IMG/VR virus record: IMGVR_UViG_3300047558_000049
Location: 1 to 64,000 of that record
Strand: one strand, 5' to 3'
DNA: 64,000 bases
Origin: a virus
Positions within the stretch are counted from its first letter, which is position 1; each line of letters begins with the position of its first letter. The position numbers were made by a program, and so were the translations under genes. The notes under the pieces are model-generated. The model did no database searches, was not told the DNA's origin, and was given only the letters and a program-made list of their open reading frames with translations. Positions 23,614-33,100 of the stretch are shown in pieces.

Positions 23614-25800
23614 ATGCCTTTACAGAAACTACAATTCCGCCCCGGTGTCAACCGTGAAGGCACAACCCTCGCTAACGAAGGCGGCTGGTTTGATTGCGAC
23701 AAGATTCGCTTTCGTTCTGGATACCCTGAAAAAATCGGTGGGTGGGTTCGTGATACCGGTGTAGCACAGGCAACCCTACAACCCCCAGTAGGTTCATATT
23801 GGGGTGTCGCACGTTCAATGTGGAATTGGATTACCTTGGGCGGCCAGAATCTTTTGGCCGTCGGTACCAACCTCAAATACTACATTCAGAACGGCCCTAA
23901 CGGCTACTTCTACGACATCACACCTATACGCGTAACCCATGCAGGGATTACAAGTGCGTTCACAACCGTTAACGGTTCTACTACTGTGACGGTTAACGAC
24001 CCCGGCCACGGCGCGGTGAACAACGATTTCGTCACCATTTCTGCTGTCGGCGGTGCGGTCAACGGTATACCCGCGGCCAGCTTGAACCAAGAATTCCAGA
24101 TCACGTATCTGAATTCGAACCAATACAACATCGTCGTGAACGCCCCCGCCACGTCTTCTGGCACAGGCGGTACTGCAACGTTCACGTACCAAATCAACAG
24201 TGGTTTGGACGTTTACACATACGCAACTGGATGGGGTGCAGGTACTTGGGGCGGCGTTGTCACAGGTTCAAAAGTAACCACACTTAACACCACCGTCAAT
24301 AGCAGCGCCACATCTATCGTGCTGACCTCGGCCACAGGCTTTACAACAACAGGTACGATCGTCATCGACGCAGAATCTATTACATATTCTGGCGTCTCGA
24401 CAAACACTTTGACAGGTTGCACTCGCGGTGCAAACGGCACTACTGCGGCCGCACATACCGCTGGTGCTACCGTGACGCAAGTCACTTCTTCATTCTCTGG
24501 GTGGGGCACTGCCGCTACATCTGGCGCGGTTGGCCAGCAGTTGCGTTTGTGGAGCCAATCTAACTACGGGCAAGATTTGATCTTCAACCCCCGTGGTGGT
24601 GCGATGTACTACTGGGCGGTAAACGCAAACGTCAACACGTTTGACCGTGGCACCATCATGAAGGCTGGGGACTACATCCCCGGTTCTGGCAGCGTTGTCT
24701 ATGATTCAACCACCCCGTCGATCGCCAACTTTGTCATGGTGTCAGACGCATCTCGATTTGTGATAGCTATGGGTACCAACGACCCATCTGGCGCACTGTT
24801 CTCTGCAACACAAGACCCGTTGTTAATTCGTTGGTCGCAACAAGAACAGTTCTACACATGGACTCCCGCTGCGACAAACCAAGCAGGTGACTACCGTCTA
24901 AGTAGTGGCTCCGAGATCGTTGGCGCTTTGCAGACCCGACAAGAAATTTTGGTTTGGACCGATGCCGCGCTGTATTCCATGCAGTACCTTGGCCCACCTT
25001 ATGTGTGGGGCTTCCAGATCATGGGTAGCAACCTATCCATCGCGGGACCAAACGCAATGGCTACGGCGAACAACGTGACTTACTGGATGGGTTCAGATAA
25101 GTTTTACATGTACTCAGGCCGCGTAGAGACACTACCGTGCACTTTGCGTCAGTATGTGTTTGACGACATCAACATGGACCAGTCTTACCAATTCTTTGCC
25201 AGCACCAATGAGGGCTACAACGAGATTTGGTGGTTCTATTGTTCGGCTGGTTCGGATGTTATCGACAAGTATGTTGTGTTCAATCATCTTGAACGTACTT
25301 GGTACTACGGCACTATGGCCCGCACATACTGGCTCGACAGCCCCTTGCGTGCAGAACCAATGTCTGCCGGATATAACGGTCAGCTCATCTACCAAGAGAC
25401 AGGTAACGACGATGGTACGACTACACCTGCTTCGCCTATTGAGGCTTACGTGCAGTCCTCTGACTTTGATATTGGTGACGGCTACAACTTTGGCTTTGTT
25501 TGGCGGATTATTCCCGACGTGACGTTCGACGGTTCGAACGTAAACAACCCCGCAGTGACCTTCACAGTGCGCCCACGTCAAAACCCCGGTACAAACTACG
25601 GAAGCACTGACACACCAACTGTAGCCAGCAAGCAGAACTACATTGGACAGCAGACTTACAACGTGCAGCAGTTCACCGAGTATGCGTATGTGCGGATTCG
25701 TGGGCGTCAGATGGCGTTCAAGATCAGTTCAGATGGCCTAGGTGTTGCGTGGCAGTTGGGTATGCCGCGCCTAGACGTTAAACCAGACGGACGGAGATAA
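23614..25800 (+). CDS. Tail stabilisation / tail needle-base protein
   Basis: A 728-residue beta-rich protein of the podovirus tail, similar to P22 gp10-type stabilisation proteins. It has N-terminal QFRPGVNREGTTLANEGGWF, a conserved WTDAALYSMQYLGPPYVWGF near 448-467, and a C-terminal KISSDGLGVAWQLGMPRLDV. Residues about 223-290 are an inserted beta module (TSIVLTSATGFTTTGTIVID ... CTRGANGTTAAAHTAG) shared with the adaptor at 12.1 kb. It closes the tail tube below the adaptors. Confidence 0.75.
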   Translation: MPLQKLQFRPGVNREGTTLANEGGWFDCDKIRFRSGYPEKIGGWVRDTGVAQATLQPPVGSYWGVARSMWNWITLGGQNLLAVGTNLKYYIQNGPNGYFYDITPIRVTHAGITSAFTTVNGSTTVTVNDPGHGAVNNDFVTISAVGGAVNGIPAASLNQEFQITYLNSNQYNIVVNAPATSSGTGGTATFTYQINSGLDVYTYATGWGAGTWGGVVTGSKVTTLNTTVNSSATSIVLTSATGFTTTGTIVIDAESITYSGVSTNTLTGCTRGANGTTAAAHTAGATVTQVTSSFSGWGTAATSGAVGQQLRLWSQSNYGQDLIFNPRGGAMYYWAVNANVNTFDRGTIMKAGDYIPGSGSVVYDSTTPSIANFVMVSDASRFVIAMGTNDPSGALFSATQDPLLIRWSQQEQFYTWTPAATNQAGDYRLSSGSEIVGALQTRQEILVWTDAALYSMQYLGPPYVWGFQIMGSNLSIAGPNAMATANNVTYWMGSDKFYMYSGRVETLPCTLRQYVFDDINMDQSYQFFASTNEGYNEIWWFYCSAGSDVIDKYVVFNHLERTWYYGTMARTYWLDSPLRAEPMSAGYNGQLIYQETGNDDGTTTPASPIEAYVQSSDFDIGDGYNFGFVWRIIPDVTFDGSNVNNPAVTFTVRPRQNPGTNYGSTDTPTVASKQNYIGQQTYNVQQFTEYAYVRIRGRQMAFKISSDGLGVAWQLGMPRLDVKPDGRR

Positions 25801-25802
25801 GC

Positions 25803-26117
25803 ATGGCGTCAAAGAATTCAATCGCCCCTCGACTACCCGCTGCACCTGTTGAATACAGCCAGCGGTTCATGGACGACCTGACAAACATCTTACGTTTGTA
25901 TTTCACACAGTTGGACAACCCTTCGCCTATGCTGGCGGCGTCCCAAGGTGTAGGTACTGCTAGCGTAATTTCTGCATTAACTTTTGCACAACCTGACCCA
26001 GCTAACCCCGGGCAGTTTAAAATCAGCTTGCCAACACAGGCTGACCTTGCTAACCTCCGTTCTGGGGACGTCTACGTAGACACTTCGGCCAGCAACGTAT
26101 TGAAAGTAAAAGTATGA
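25803..26117 (+). CDS. Small tail-associated protein
   Basis: A 104-residue protein starting behind GGAGATAAGC. It has a polar start (SKNSIAPRLPAAPVEYSQRF), a helix DDLTNILRLYFTQLDNP, and a beta end with GDVYVDTSASNVLKVKV. It overlaps the following gene by four bases. Position between the tail-stabilisation and ejection genes suggests a small tail component; no family recognised. Confidence 0.55.
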   Translation: MASKNSIAPRLPAAPVEYSQRFMDDLTNILRLYFTQLDNPSPMLAASQGVGTASVISALTFAQPDPANPGQFKISLPTQADLANLRSGDVYVDTSASNVLKVKV

Positions 26118-27442
26118 GCCTTCACATTGCCGCAAAACATTTAGCCGCCCAAGGCCGTGGCCCCGACACAACCCTCGTCCACATGGCCCCACGCGAAGTG
26201 GCTGGCCTGCAAGCGATTGCAAAAGCCCACGGTGGTTCGCTGACGATCAACCCCGAAACCGGTCTGGCGGAAGCTGGATTCCTGTCACGCATCCTGCCTA
26301 CTTTGGCGGGTGCTGCGTTGGCAGCTACCGGTGTCGGCGCTCCTATGGCGGCGTTGATGATTGGTGGAGGTACTGCGCTGGCTAAGGGTGACTTGAAAGC
26401 GGGCTTGATGGCTGGCTTGGGCGCATACGGCGGCGCTGGTTTAACAAGTGGCGCGGCCACCTTGGGTGCAGAGCAGGCTGGCACAGCCGCTGGCCAAGAA
26501 GCTGGATTGAAAGCCGGTGCGGAATCTTTGGGTACAACCCCCGAAGTTATGGCTACCCAGCAGGGGTCGCAACAAGCGTTGACAACTTCGTACCCAGACA
26601 TGAGCGGCAACATCACCCCAGATACGTCATTCATCGACCCCACCAAGGCCCAACAATACAGCAACGCGTACAGCGAGGCGTACAAGCCCGCGTTTGACGC
26701 CAACAACGTCAAGAACTTCGACAACACGATGTCGGGCTTCAAGGCCGCAGGTAACGACTTTGGCGCTTACGCAAAAGCTTCTGGTGGGTACGGTGGTTTG
26801 GCGCAATCTGGTCTGGCTGCTATGGCCCCTGCTATGGCTGACAAGCAGCCGGTCGTCCCCGGCGTGGAGCATTACAACGGCCCCTTGAGCCGTTACAGCA
26901 TGTCGGAAAACTACAAGCCATACGAGGCCCAACAGCCCAACCCATACTACCAAGCGCAGTATCAAACCTACGCAGGTGGTGGTACGGTCGAGCAGATGTC
27001 TAACGCAAACGCAGTTGGCCAGAACACTGGGTACCCTCAAGCGGATATTCAAGGCCACGCGTACGCAACGCCTTGGCAAACCCCCGTGTCTGAAAACATG
27101 GTCACCGACACCGCGGACACAGGTGTTAACCGTATGACCGGTGAAATGAACTTTGCCGCTGGCGGCCACTTGGGGGGCTACTCTGACGGCGGCCGTATGT
27201 TGAAAGGCCCCGGCGATGGCATGTCTGATTCGATTCCTGCAAAGATTGGTGCGAAGCAGCCTGCGCGTCTTGCTGATGGTGAGTTTGTTGTCCCTGCTGA
27301 CGTTGTGTCTCACCTAGGTAATGGCTCTTCGGATGCTGGCGCAAAGCAGCTATACAAAATGATGGACCGCATCCGTGCGGCCCGCACTGGCAAAAAGAAA
27401 CAAGCTCCGCAAGTCAACCCCGGTAAGGCCATGCCTGCATGA
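26114..27442 (+). CDS. Ejection-type virion protein
   Basis: A 442-residue protein with an N-terminal part (IAAKHLAAQGRGPDTTLVHM, and a PREVAGLQAIAKAHGGSLT segment) and a strongly hydrophobic Ala/Gly tract (ILPTLAGAALAATGVGAPMA, about residues 57-76). The rest is disordered, with a conserved end (PARLADGEFVVPADVVSHLG). Hydrophobic Ala/Gly tracts followed by flexible regions are typical of podovirus proteins that leave the head with DNA and insert into the envelope. The exact function is inference. Confidence 0.58.
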   Translation: MSLHIAAKHLAAQGRGPDTTLVHMAPREVAGLQAIAKAHGGSLTINPETGLAEAGFLSRILPTLAGAALAATGVGAPMAALMIGGGTALAKGDLKAGLMAGLGAYGGAGLTSGAATLGAEQAGTAAGQEAGLKAGAESLGTTPEVMATQQGSQQALTTSYPDMSGNITPDTSFIDPTKAQQYSNAYSEAYKPAFDANNVKNFDNTMSGFKAAGNDFGAYAKASGGYGGLAQSGLAAMAPAMADKQPVVPGVEHYNGPLSRYSMSENYKPYEAQQPNPYYQAQYQTYAGGGTVEQMSNANAVGQNTGYPQADIQGHAYATPWQTPVSENMVTDTADTGVNRMTGEMNFAAGGHLGGYSDGGRMLKGPGDGMSDSIPAKIGAKQPARLADGEFVVPADVVSHLGNGSSDAGAKQLYKMMDRIRAARTGKKKQAPQVNPGKAMPA

Positions 27443-27900
27443 ACTACACCATAACGCTAGAGAAGTTCACTCAGAACTACAGGGAGCTTGAGCCCCTGTA
27501 CCGTCAGCACTACGCTGAAATGACTGAACGCCTAGCGGCTGAGGGTGTTTTTTATAGCCCATACGCTCCACGGTTGGATAAGTATGGTGAGGCTTGCGAG
27601 GGTGGGTGGCTTTTGAATTTTGTGGTCCGTTGTGACGGTGTTGCGGTTGGGTATAGCAATGTGTACGTGACCAACGACATGCACAACAATGACCTGATTT
27701 GTCAAGAAGACACGGTGTTCGTTCTGAAAGAGCACCGCAACGGAATCGGTAAGAAGCTGGTTCAGTGTGTAGTTGAGGAGCTGCGATCACGTGGTGTGAA
27801 GCGGCTGATGGTGTCGGCAATGACCGACTTACGTGTGGCCAAACTCTGGAAGCGAATGGGCTTTAAAGAAATGGCGACACAAATGATTTATGAATTTTGA
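27439..27900 (+). CDS. GNAT-family acetyltransferase
   Basis: A 153-residue N-acetyltransferase. The acetyl-CoA pyrophosphate loop is HRNGIGKKL (about 99-107), preceded by the strand DTVFVLKE and followed by RSRGVKRLMVSAM and AKLWKRMGFKEMA, the usual end of the fold. The acceptor is unknown. It lies between two ejection-protein genes, so it might modify a virion protein or act on a host target after delivery or late expression. It overlaps its upstream neighbour by four bases. Confidence 0.85.
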   Translation: MNYTITLEKFTQNYRELEPLYRQHYAEMTERLAAEGVFYSPYAPRLDKYGEACEGGWLLNFVVRCDGVAVGYSNVYVTNDMHNNDLICQEDTVFVLKEHRNGIGKKLVQCVVEELRSRGVKRLMVSAMTDLRVAKLWKRMGFKEMATQMIYEF

Positions 27901-27908
27901 GGTGACCT

Positions 27909-29048
27909 ATGTGTGGTTCAAGTAGCCCAGCAGCTCCATCGTCGTCAACGACAAACACGTCGAACATCCCCGAATACGCACGCCCGTACGTAGAGACAAT
28001 GCTGGGTGCTACCCAGAAACAGTTGTTCGATACGAAGCAGACCGGCGGGGTGTATGACCCTAACACCGGCGTAACTTCGCCTACCTCTACCGAGATCACC
28101 GGCATGAAAGGCTATACGCCTTACAGTACCGATATGAACAACTATTTTGCTGGGTTCAACCCCATGCAAGAACAAGCGTTCACCGGCGCGGCCAACCTCG
28201 GCCCTACACAACAAACTGCTGACGCTTCCACAATGGCTGGCGCTGCGGGTTTGAACGCGCTGAACACCAACTACAACGGTATGCAAGCCACGTCACAAGA
28301 CTTTGGCAACAACGCCGCTGCGCGATACATGAGCCCATACGCTATGCAAGCGTTGGCCCCTCAGTTACAAGAGCAAGCCCGTGCGTCTCAAATTGCTGGT
28401 CAGCAACAACAAGCTGAGGCTGTCGGTCGTGGCGCGTTCGGCGGTAGCCGTGACGCTTTGATGCGTGCGGAGCGCGAGCGCAATCTGGGTATCCAACAAG
28501 GTAACACGATCAGCCAAGGCTTGAACACCGCGTACAACAACGCGATGCAACAGTTCAACGCAGACCAAGCCCGTGCAATGCAAGCGCAGACCGCCAACAT
28601 TGGCCAGCAACAGTTCGGTGCCAATCTCGGTATGCAGGGTATCAACGCCGCCAATCAGGCCGCCAACACCTTGGGCACTTTGGGCCAGCAACAGTTTGGC
28701 CAAGAACAAGCCGCCATTGGCTTGCAGAACCAGCTCGGCTCTCAACAACAGGCGCTTGAGCAGAACAAGATCAACCAAGCCATCCAGAACTACGCTACCC
28801 AACAGCAATGGGGTATGCAGCAGCTCTCCAACATGAACGCTATGTTGCGTGGCTTGCCCTTGCAGACTACATCGACACAGACCTACCAAGCTGCACCATC
28901 CACCGTATCTCAGATCGCTGGTCTTGGCTTGGCTGGTGCTGGCCTCGCTTCGAAGACAGCCGCTAAAGGTGGCTCGACCAAAGACATTAAGAAACGCCCA
29001 TCCGCTGGCTTGGCCGCAGGCGCGTTGAACAAAGTAATGAAAGGCTAA
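27909..29048 (+). CDS. Gln-rich ejection-type protein
   Basis: A 379-residue protein with a short Ser/Pro-rich start (CGSSSPAAPSSSTT), then Gln/Asn/Ala-rich helices (QQQQAEAVGRGAFGGSRDAL, QQFGANLGMQGINAANQAAN) and a final hydrophobic-basic stretch (IAGLGLAGAGLASKTAAKGG). Composition and location match internal virion or DNA-ejection proteins that form a periplasmic channel. The RGAFGGSRDALMRAERERN motif is common in such proteins of related phages. Confidence 0.6.
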   Translation: MCGSSSPAAPSSSTTNTSNIPEYARPYVETMLGATQKQLFDTKQTGGVYDPNTGVTSPTSTEITGMKGYTPYSTDMNNYFAGFNPMQEQAFTGAANLGPTQQTADASTMAGAAGLNALNTNYNGMQATSQDFGNNAAARYMSPYAMQALAPQLQEQARASQIAGQQQQAEAVGRGAFGGSRDALMRAERERNLGIQQGNTISQGLNTAYNNAMQQFNADQARAMQAQTANIGQQQFGANLGMQGINAANQAANTLGTLGQQQFGQEQAAIGLQNQLGSQQQALEQNKINQAIQNYATQQQWGMQQLSNMNAMLRGLPLQTTSTQTYQAAPSTVSQIAGLGLAGAGLASKTAAKGGSTKDIKKRPSAGLAAGALNKVMKG

Positions 29049-29050
29049 TC

Positions 29051-30151
29051 ATGCTGGGCAAATCAACTTCCAACATGTCGCTTGAAGAACTGCAAAAAGC
29101 AGTGATGGGCGCTAACCCCGCCATTGAGCCTTACCAAGCATTGGCTGCCATCGAGAAGATGGTCAAGGCCGAGAAAGCCAAGACCGCGCAGTTGGCTCAA
29201 CAGCCGCGCCCTCAAGGTATGGTGGCCCAACGCACAATGGCCGAAGCTGCTGCACTACGTAACCCCTATATGGCGGCTGGTCTGGGCGCTGCCCCCGTCG
29301 CTTCTCCTGTGACCACCCCGATGGGTGAACAGGCTGCCCCTGTTGGTATGGCAGGCGGGGGCATGGTTGCGTTCGCCAAAGGCGGTATCACACCCTACGA
29401 GTCTGGTTTTGAAGCCTTGTCTGATGATGAGCGCATCGCAGCCTTGCAGAAATACAAAGAAGCTCTTGGCGCGAACAACGCCGAACTGCTCTCTCCGTTA
29501 GAAGCCCAACAAGCCAAGTACGCACAAGAAGCTGAGAAGACCAAGAAGGGTGGTTTGAGTGACGCACTCCTCGCCGCAGGTCTGGGCATGATGGCTGGCA
29601 AATCCCAGTACGCCATGCAGAACATCGGTGAAGGCGGCCTAAAAGGTCTGGCCCAGTACCAAGAGTCACAGAAGGCCGCGCAAATGGCGCAAGACAAGAT
29701 GTTGCAGTCTCAAGCCGATATGGCCAAGTCACGCATCGCCCTCGAAAAAGGCGACGAGACAACTGCTGCCGCACTGCAAAACCAAGCACGCCAAGAAGCA
29801 CAGGCGGCTGGCCAATTCAAGCTACAAGGTCAATACTACGCTGGCTCCAACGCCGCGCAGATGGCTGCGGCTCAAAACCGTGGTTTGGCTGGTGGGTACG
29901 GCGCGGACAAGCAACGTTTGGCTGAACTCAAACTCATGTTGACCAGCAAGCAAGCAGAACTCAAAGACAAATCCATGATGCTACCAAAGAACGCCACACG
30001 TAAGGCGCAGTTGCAGGGTGAGGTGGACGAGTTGAACAAAGTGATTGCTTCGATGGCTGGGGTCGGTACAATGGCACCAAGTACCCCCGGCGCAGGCGCT
30101 GCTGGCGGTCAGAACGTATATAACTTCAACGACATTACGAAGCCTCAGTAA
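29051..30151 (+). CDS. Ejection-type virion protein
   Basis: A 366-residue protein two bases after the previous stop. It contains helical Ala/Gln/Lys-rich stretches (EKMVKAEKAKTAQLAQQPRP), a middle FAKGGITPYESGFEALSDDE, and a hydrophobic ALLAAGLGMMAGKS segment followed by long charged helices. Its structure echoes the two preceding ejection-type genes, suggesting a three-part internal complex with the giant protein downstream. Confidence 0.58.
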   Translation: MLGKSTSNMSLEELQKAVMGANPAIEPYQALAAIEKMVKAEKAKTAQLAQQPRPQGMVAQRTMAEAAALRNPYMAAGLGAAPVASPVTTPMGEQAAPVGMAGGGMVAFAKGGITPYESGFEALSDDERIAALQKYKEALGANNAELLSPLEAQQAKYAQEAEKTKKGGLSDALLAAGLGMMAGKSQYAMQNIGEGGLKGLAQYQESQKAAQMAQDKMLQSQADMAKSRIALEKGDETTAAALQNQARQEAQAAGQFKLQGQYYAGSNAAQMAAAQNRGLAGGYGADKQRLAELKLMLTSKQAELKDKSMMLPKNATRKAQLQGEVDELNKVIASMAGVGTMAPSTPGAGAAGGQNVYNFNDITKPQ

Positions 30152-30152
30152 C

Positions 30153-33100
30153 ATGGCCTACTCAATTCGCCTCCCAGATGGTTCGCTGGTTCAGAACATC
30201 CCTGACAACATTCCACCACACGAGGCGAAGGCTCAAATCCTGCAATCCCGACCTGAGTTCGGCGACACCAAACGTTCATGGGGCGAAGCTGCCGGTGACA
30301 TCGGCGCAAGTGCGTTATCTGGTTTGGGCTCGTTGGCCCAGCTCCCCGGCCAAGCCTATGGGCTGGCCACAGGTGACTTCGATACTGGCATCCTGCAAGG
30401 AGCCAAGAAGTTGTCCAAGTTTGGTGAAAGCCTCAAGTCGGAAGGCTTGCAGGCACGCGAAGCAAAGCGCGACATCAAAGTAGCTGAGGCCGAGAAGAAC
30501 GGCCAGCTCAGTGCATTCGGCACGTCGTTTGCCGAGACAGTCAAAGACCCCGCACTGTTCACATCGTTCCTTGCGGAACAACTCCCACAACTGTTTGTGC
30601 CCGGCTCCGCCGCTATGGGTGCTGGCCGCATGGCGTTTGCCAAGGCTGTTGCCTCTGGCGCTGGTGAGAAAGCTGCTACCGCTGCCGCAGTTGCCGCCGG
30701 TACGGCCGCAGCCAAAGGTGCTGGCGCAGTTCAGCAAGGTGCCGATGTTGGCGCTCAAGCCTACGAAGACCTCTACAAACGCCTTGTCAAAGACGGCAAG
30801 TCCAAAGAAGAAGCCGCAGCCCAAGCTATTGGTTTAGCGCGTGCCACCGGCGCAAGTGCAGCGGCTATTTCTTGGTTAGCGCAGGGCTTGCCCGGCGCAC
30901 AGGCACTTGAGAAGGCGCTCGCAGGTGGCGCTACGAAGTCTGGCATTGCCAAGGCGTTTGCCGCAGGTGCAGCCGGTGAGGGCGTCAGCGAGATGGTCGA
31001 AGAAGGTGGTGGTAAGTTCTCGCAGAACTTAGCCATGCGCGACATTGACCCAACCCAAGCCTTGATGCAAGGTGTCGGTGCTACTGCGGGTCAAGCGGCC
31101 GTTGGCGGTGTTGGTATGGGCGGTGCCGCAGGTGCTATCTCCAGTGGTCGCGGTCGCCCCGATGTGGCGCAGGTAGCCAAAGCTGCCAACGTACCGGCTA
31201 GCGATTTAGAGAAAGCCAATAACGAACGCATCCTTCGCCAGCAACAAGAACAACTGAGCGCCGCACAAGGCAAAGAAGCCCGTGCCGGTGAGAAACTTCT
31301 CGCAGCAGAAGACGCAGATTTGGCTGCCCAAGCAGCCGCAGACAGCAAGGCACGGGGCGAAGCACTCGCTGCTCAAGAAGCAGAACTCCGCGCAAAGCGC
31401 GAGGCTGACCTGCAAGCAGCGTTCCCTTCCGACTACCAAGATGTGATGGCTGGTGCCAACGCATACGCCGAACTGTTCAAAGAGAAGCAGTCGCTTGAGG
31501 GTGAGCGCAAGACCAAAGAAGTCCGCGCTCGCATCGCGCAGCTCGACGCCCGTATGCTTGAGATTACGGAAGCTGACACCCGCGTGGCTTCTGCTGTGGC
31601 ACAACTGCAAAAAGATCAAGAGAAGCTGGCAAAAGCCGCTGGCTTCCCCGCCAAGAAGTCTGCCAAGGCTATGGAGAACGCGCCCGCGCAGATGGAAATG
31701 CGTGAAGCGTTGGATGTGCCCACCCAACCACAGACCGATTTGTTTGGTAACCCACTACAAGTCGCGCCTGACGAAGCCACACCGACCGCAGGCGACTTGC
31801 TTGACGGCGTGCCCATGACCACGCAGAACCTCGAAGACGCAGGGCTTGGTCCGACACGCAAAGAGATGGTTGCCGCAGGACAGCGCAATCTGTTCCAACA
31901 ACGCCAGCCACGCGGCGGGAAAACCTCCACGCCAACACAAGCTGACACCGGTTTAGAACAAGCCGTCACAACAGAAGAGCAACCAGTTACCGAGCCCAAG
32001 AAGGTTGAGAAGCCTGTCGCGCTCACACCTGAGACTGTGCCCACCACCGTCACACCCGACGTGCTGGGTGCCTTGGGAATTGGCCGCACAGCCACGATTC
32101 GCAAAGCCGACCACGGCATCATGGGCAAAGACATCGCCGACCCAGCACAAGCTGGGGAAGTCAAGTCCATTCTTGAAGCCTACAAAGAAGGCCGTAGTGC
32201 CCCCATCCAGCAGAAGATTGATGCCTACCTCGCACGACCAGAGTTCCAAGCCGCCGCGCCTACCGCGCCGACTACAACGGGAGAAACAAATGCTCGACCA
32301 GTTAAGCAAAAAGGACGTGGAGCTAGCGTTCCAGCACCTGTCGAAACCGATACAGGAAGCGCCGCCCCCGCAGTTGCAGAATCTGAACGAGCTGGAATGG
32401 TTCCTGTTGGACAGGATGTTGGCGCAGATACTGGCCGAAAAGCAAAGTCAGCCGCTCCAGTAAACATGTTTGAGCAGTTGGTGCAGAAGGAAAAAGCGCC
32501 AGAAGAAGGCACTACACCCGACACCACGCTCAAGTCACTCCCCGACGATGTTGAGGCAGAAGTCCCCGTCCATCTCCGCCCGTGGGGTGGCGTACAGCTA
32601 TGGCGTCCAGAATCTCAAGGCGCGGAAGCAATGACCGACGTGCAGGCCGCCCTCCAAGAGAAAGCACGAGCGGGTGATGTACGTGGTGCCTTGCAGGCTA
32701 TCCTTGACGCGCCAGCAGGTGTGTACAACGAACTCGACAAGCTGGTGGCAAAACGTCTGCTGGCTGCTAGCTCGCTACCCACGCTGGAAGTTGTGGCCGC
32801 CAAAGAAGGTTCACCTGACGGTACGTACGATGCCGTGAACGACCACGTGCAGTTGACTGAAGGTTCGGTCGGCAGTCACACACTCTTGCATGAGTTGGTC
32901 CACGGGTTCGTCCACCGCATGATTGCCCTGCACGAAGGCGGTATCTCCAAGAACCTGCATATCGGTAACCTGCGCCAGCTCTACGACTTTATCGCCAAGC
33001 AACATCCTGAATTGGTGAAGACCTACGGCATGACAAACCTGAGCGAGTTCGCCTCTGAGGTCATGTCAAACAAGGCGTTCCAGAAAGAACTGCAAAAGAT

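Noticed and set aside
26627-27313. Antisense frame over the ejection-type gene
   Set aside because: Arg/His-rich shadow of a real gene on the + strand; no start signals.
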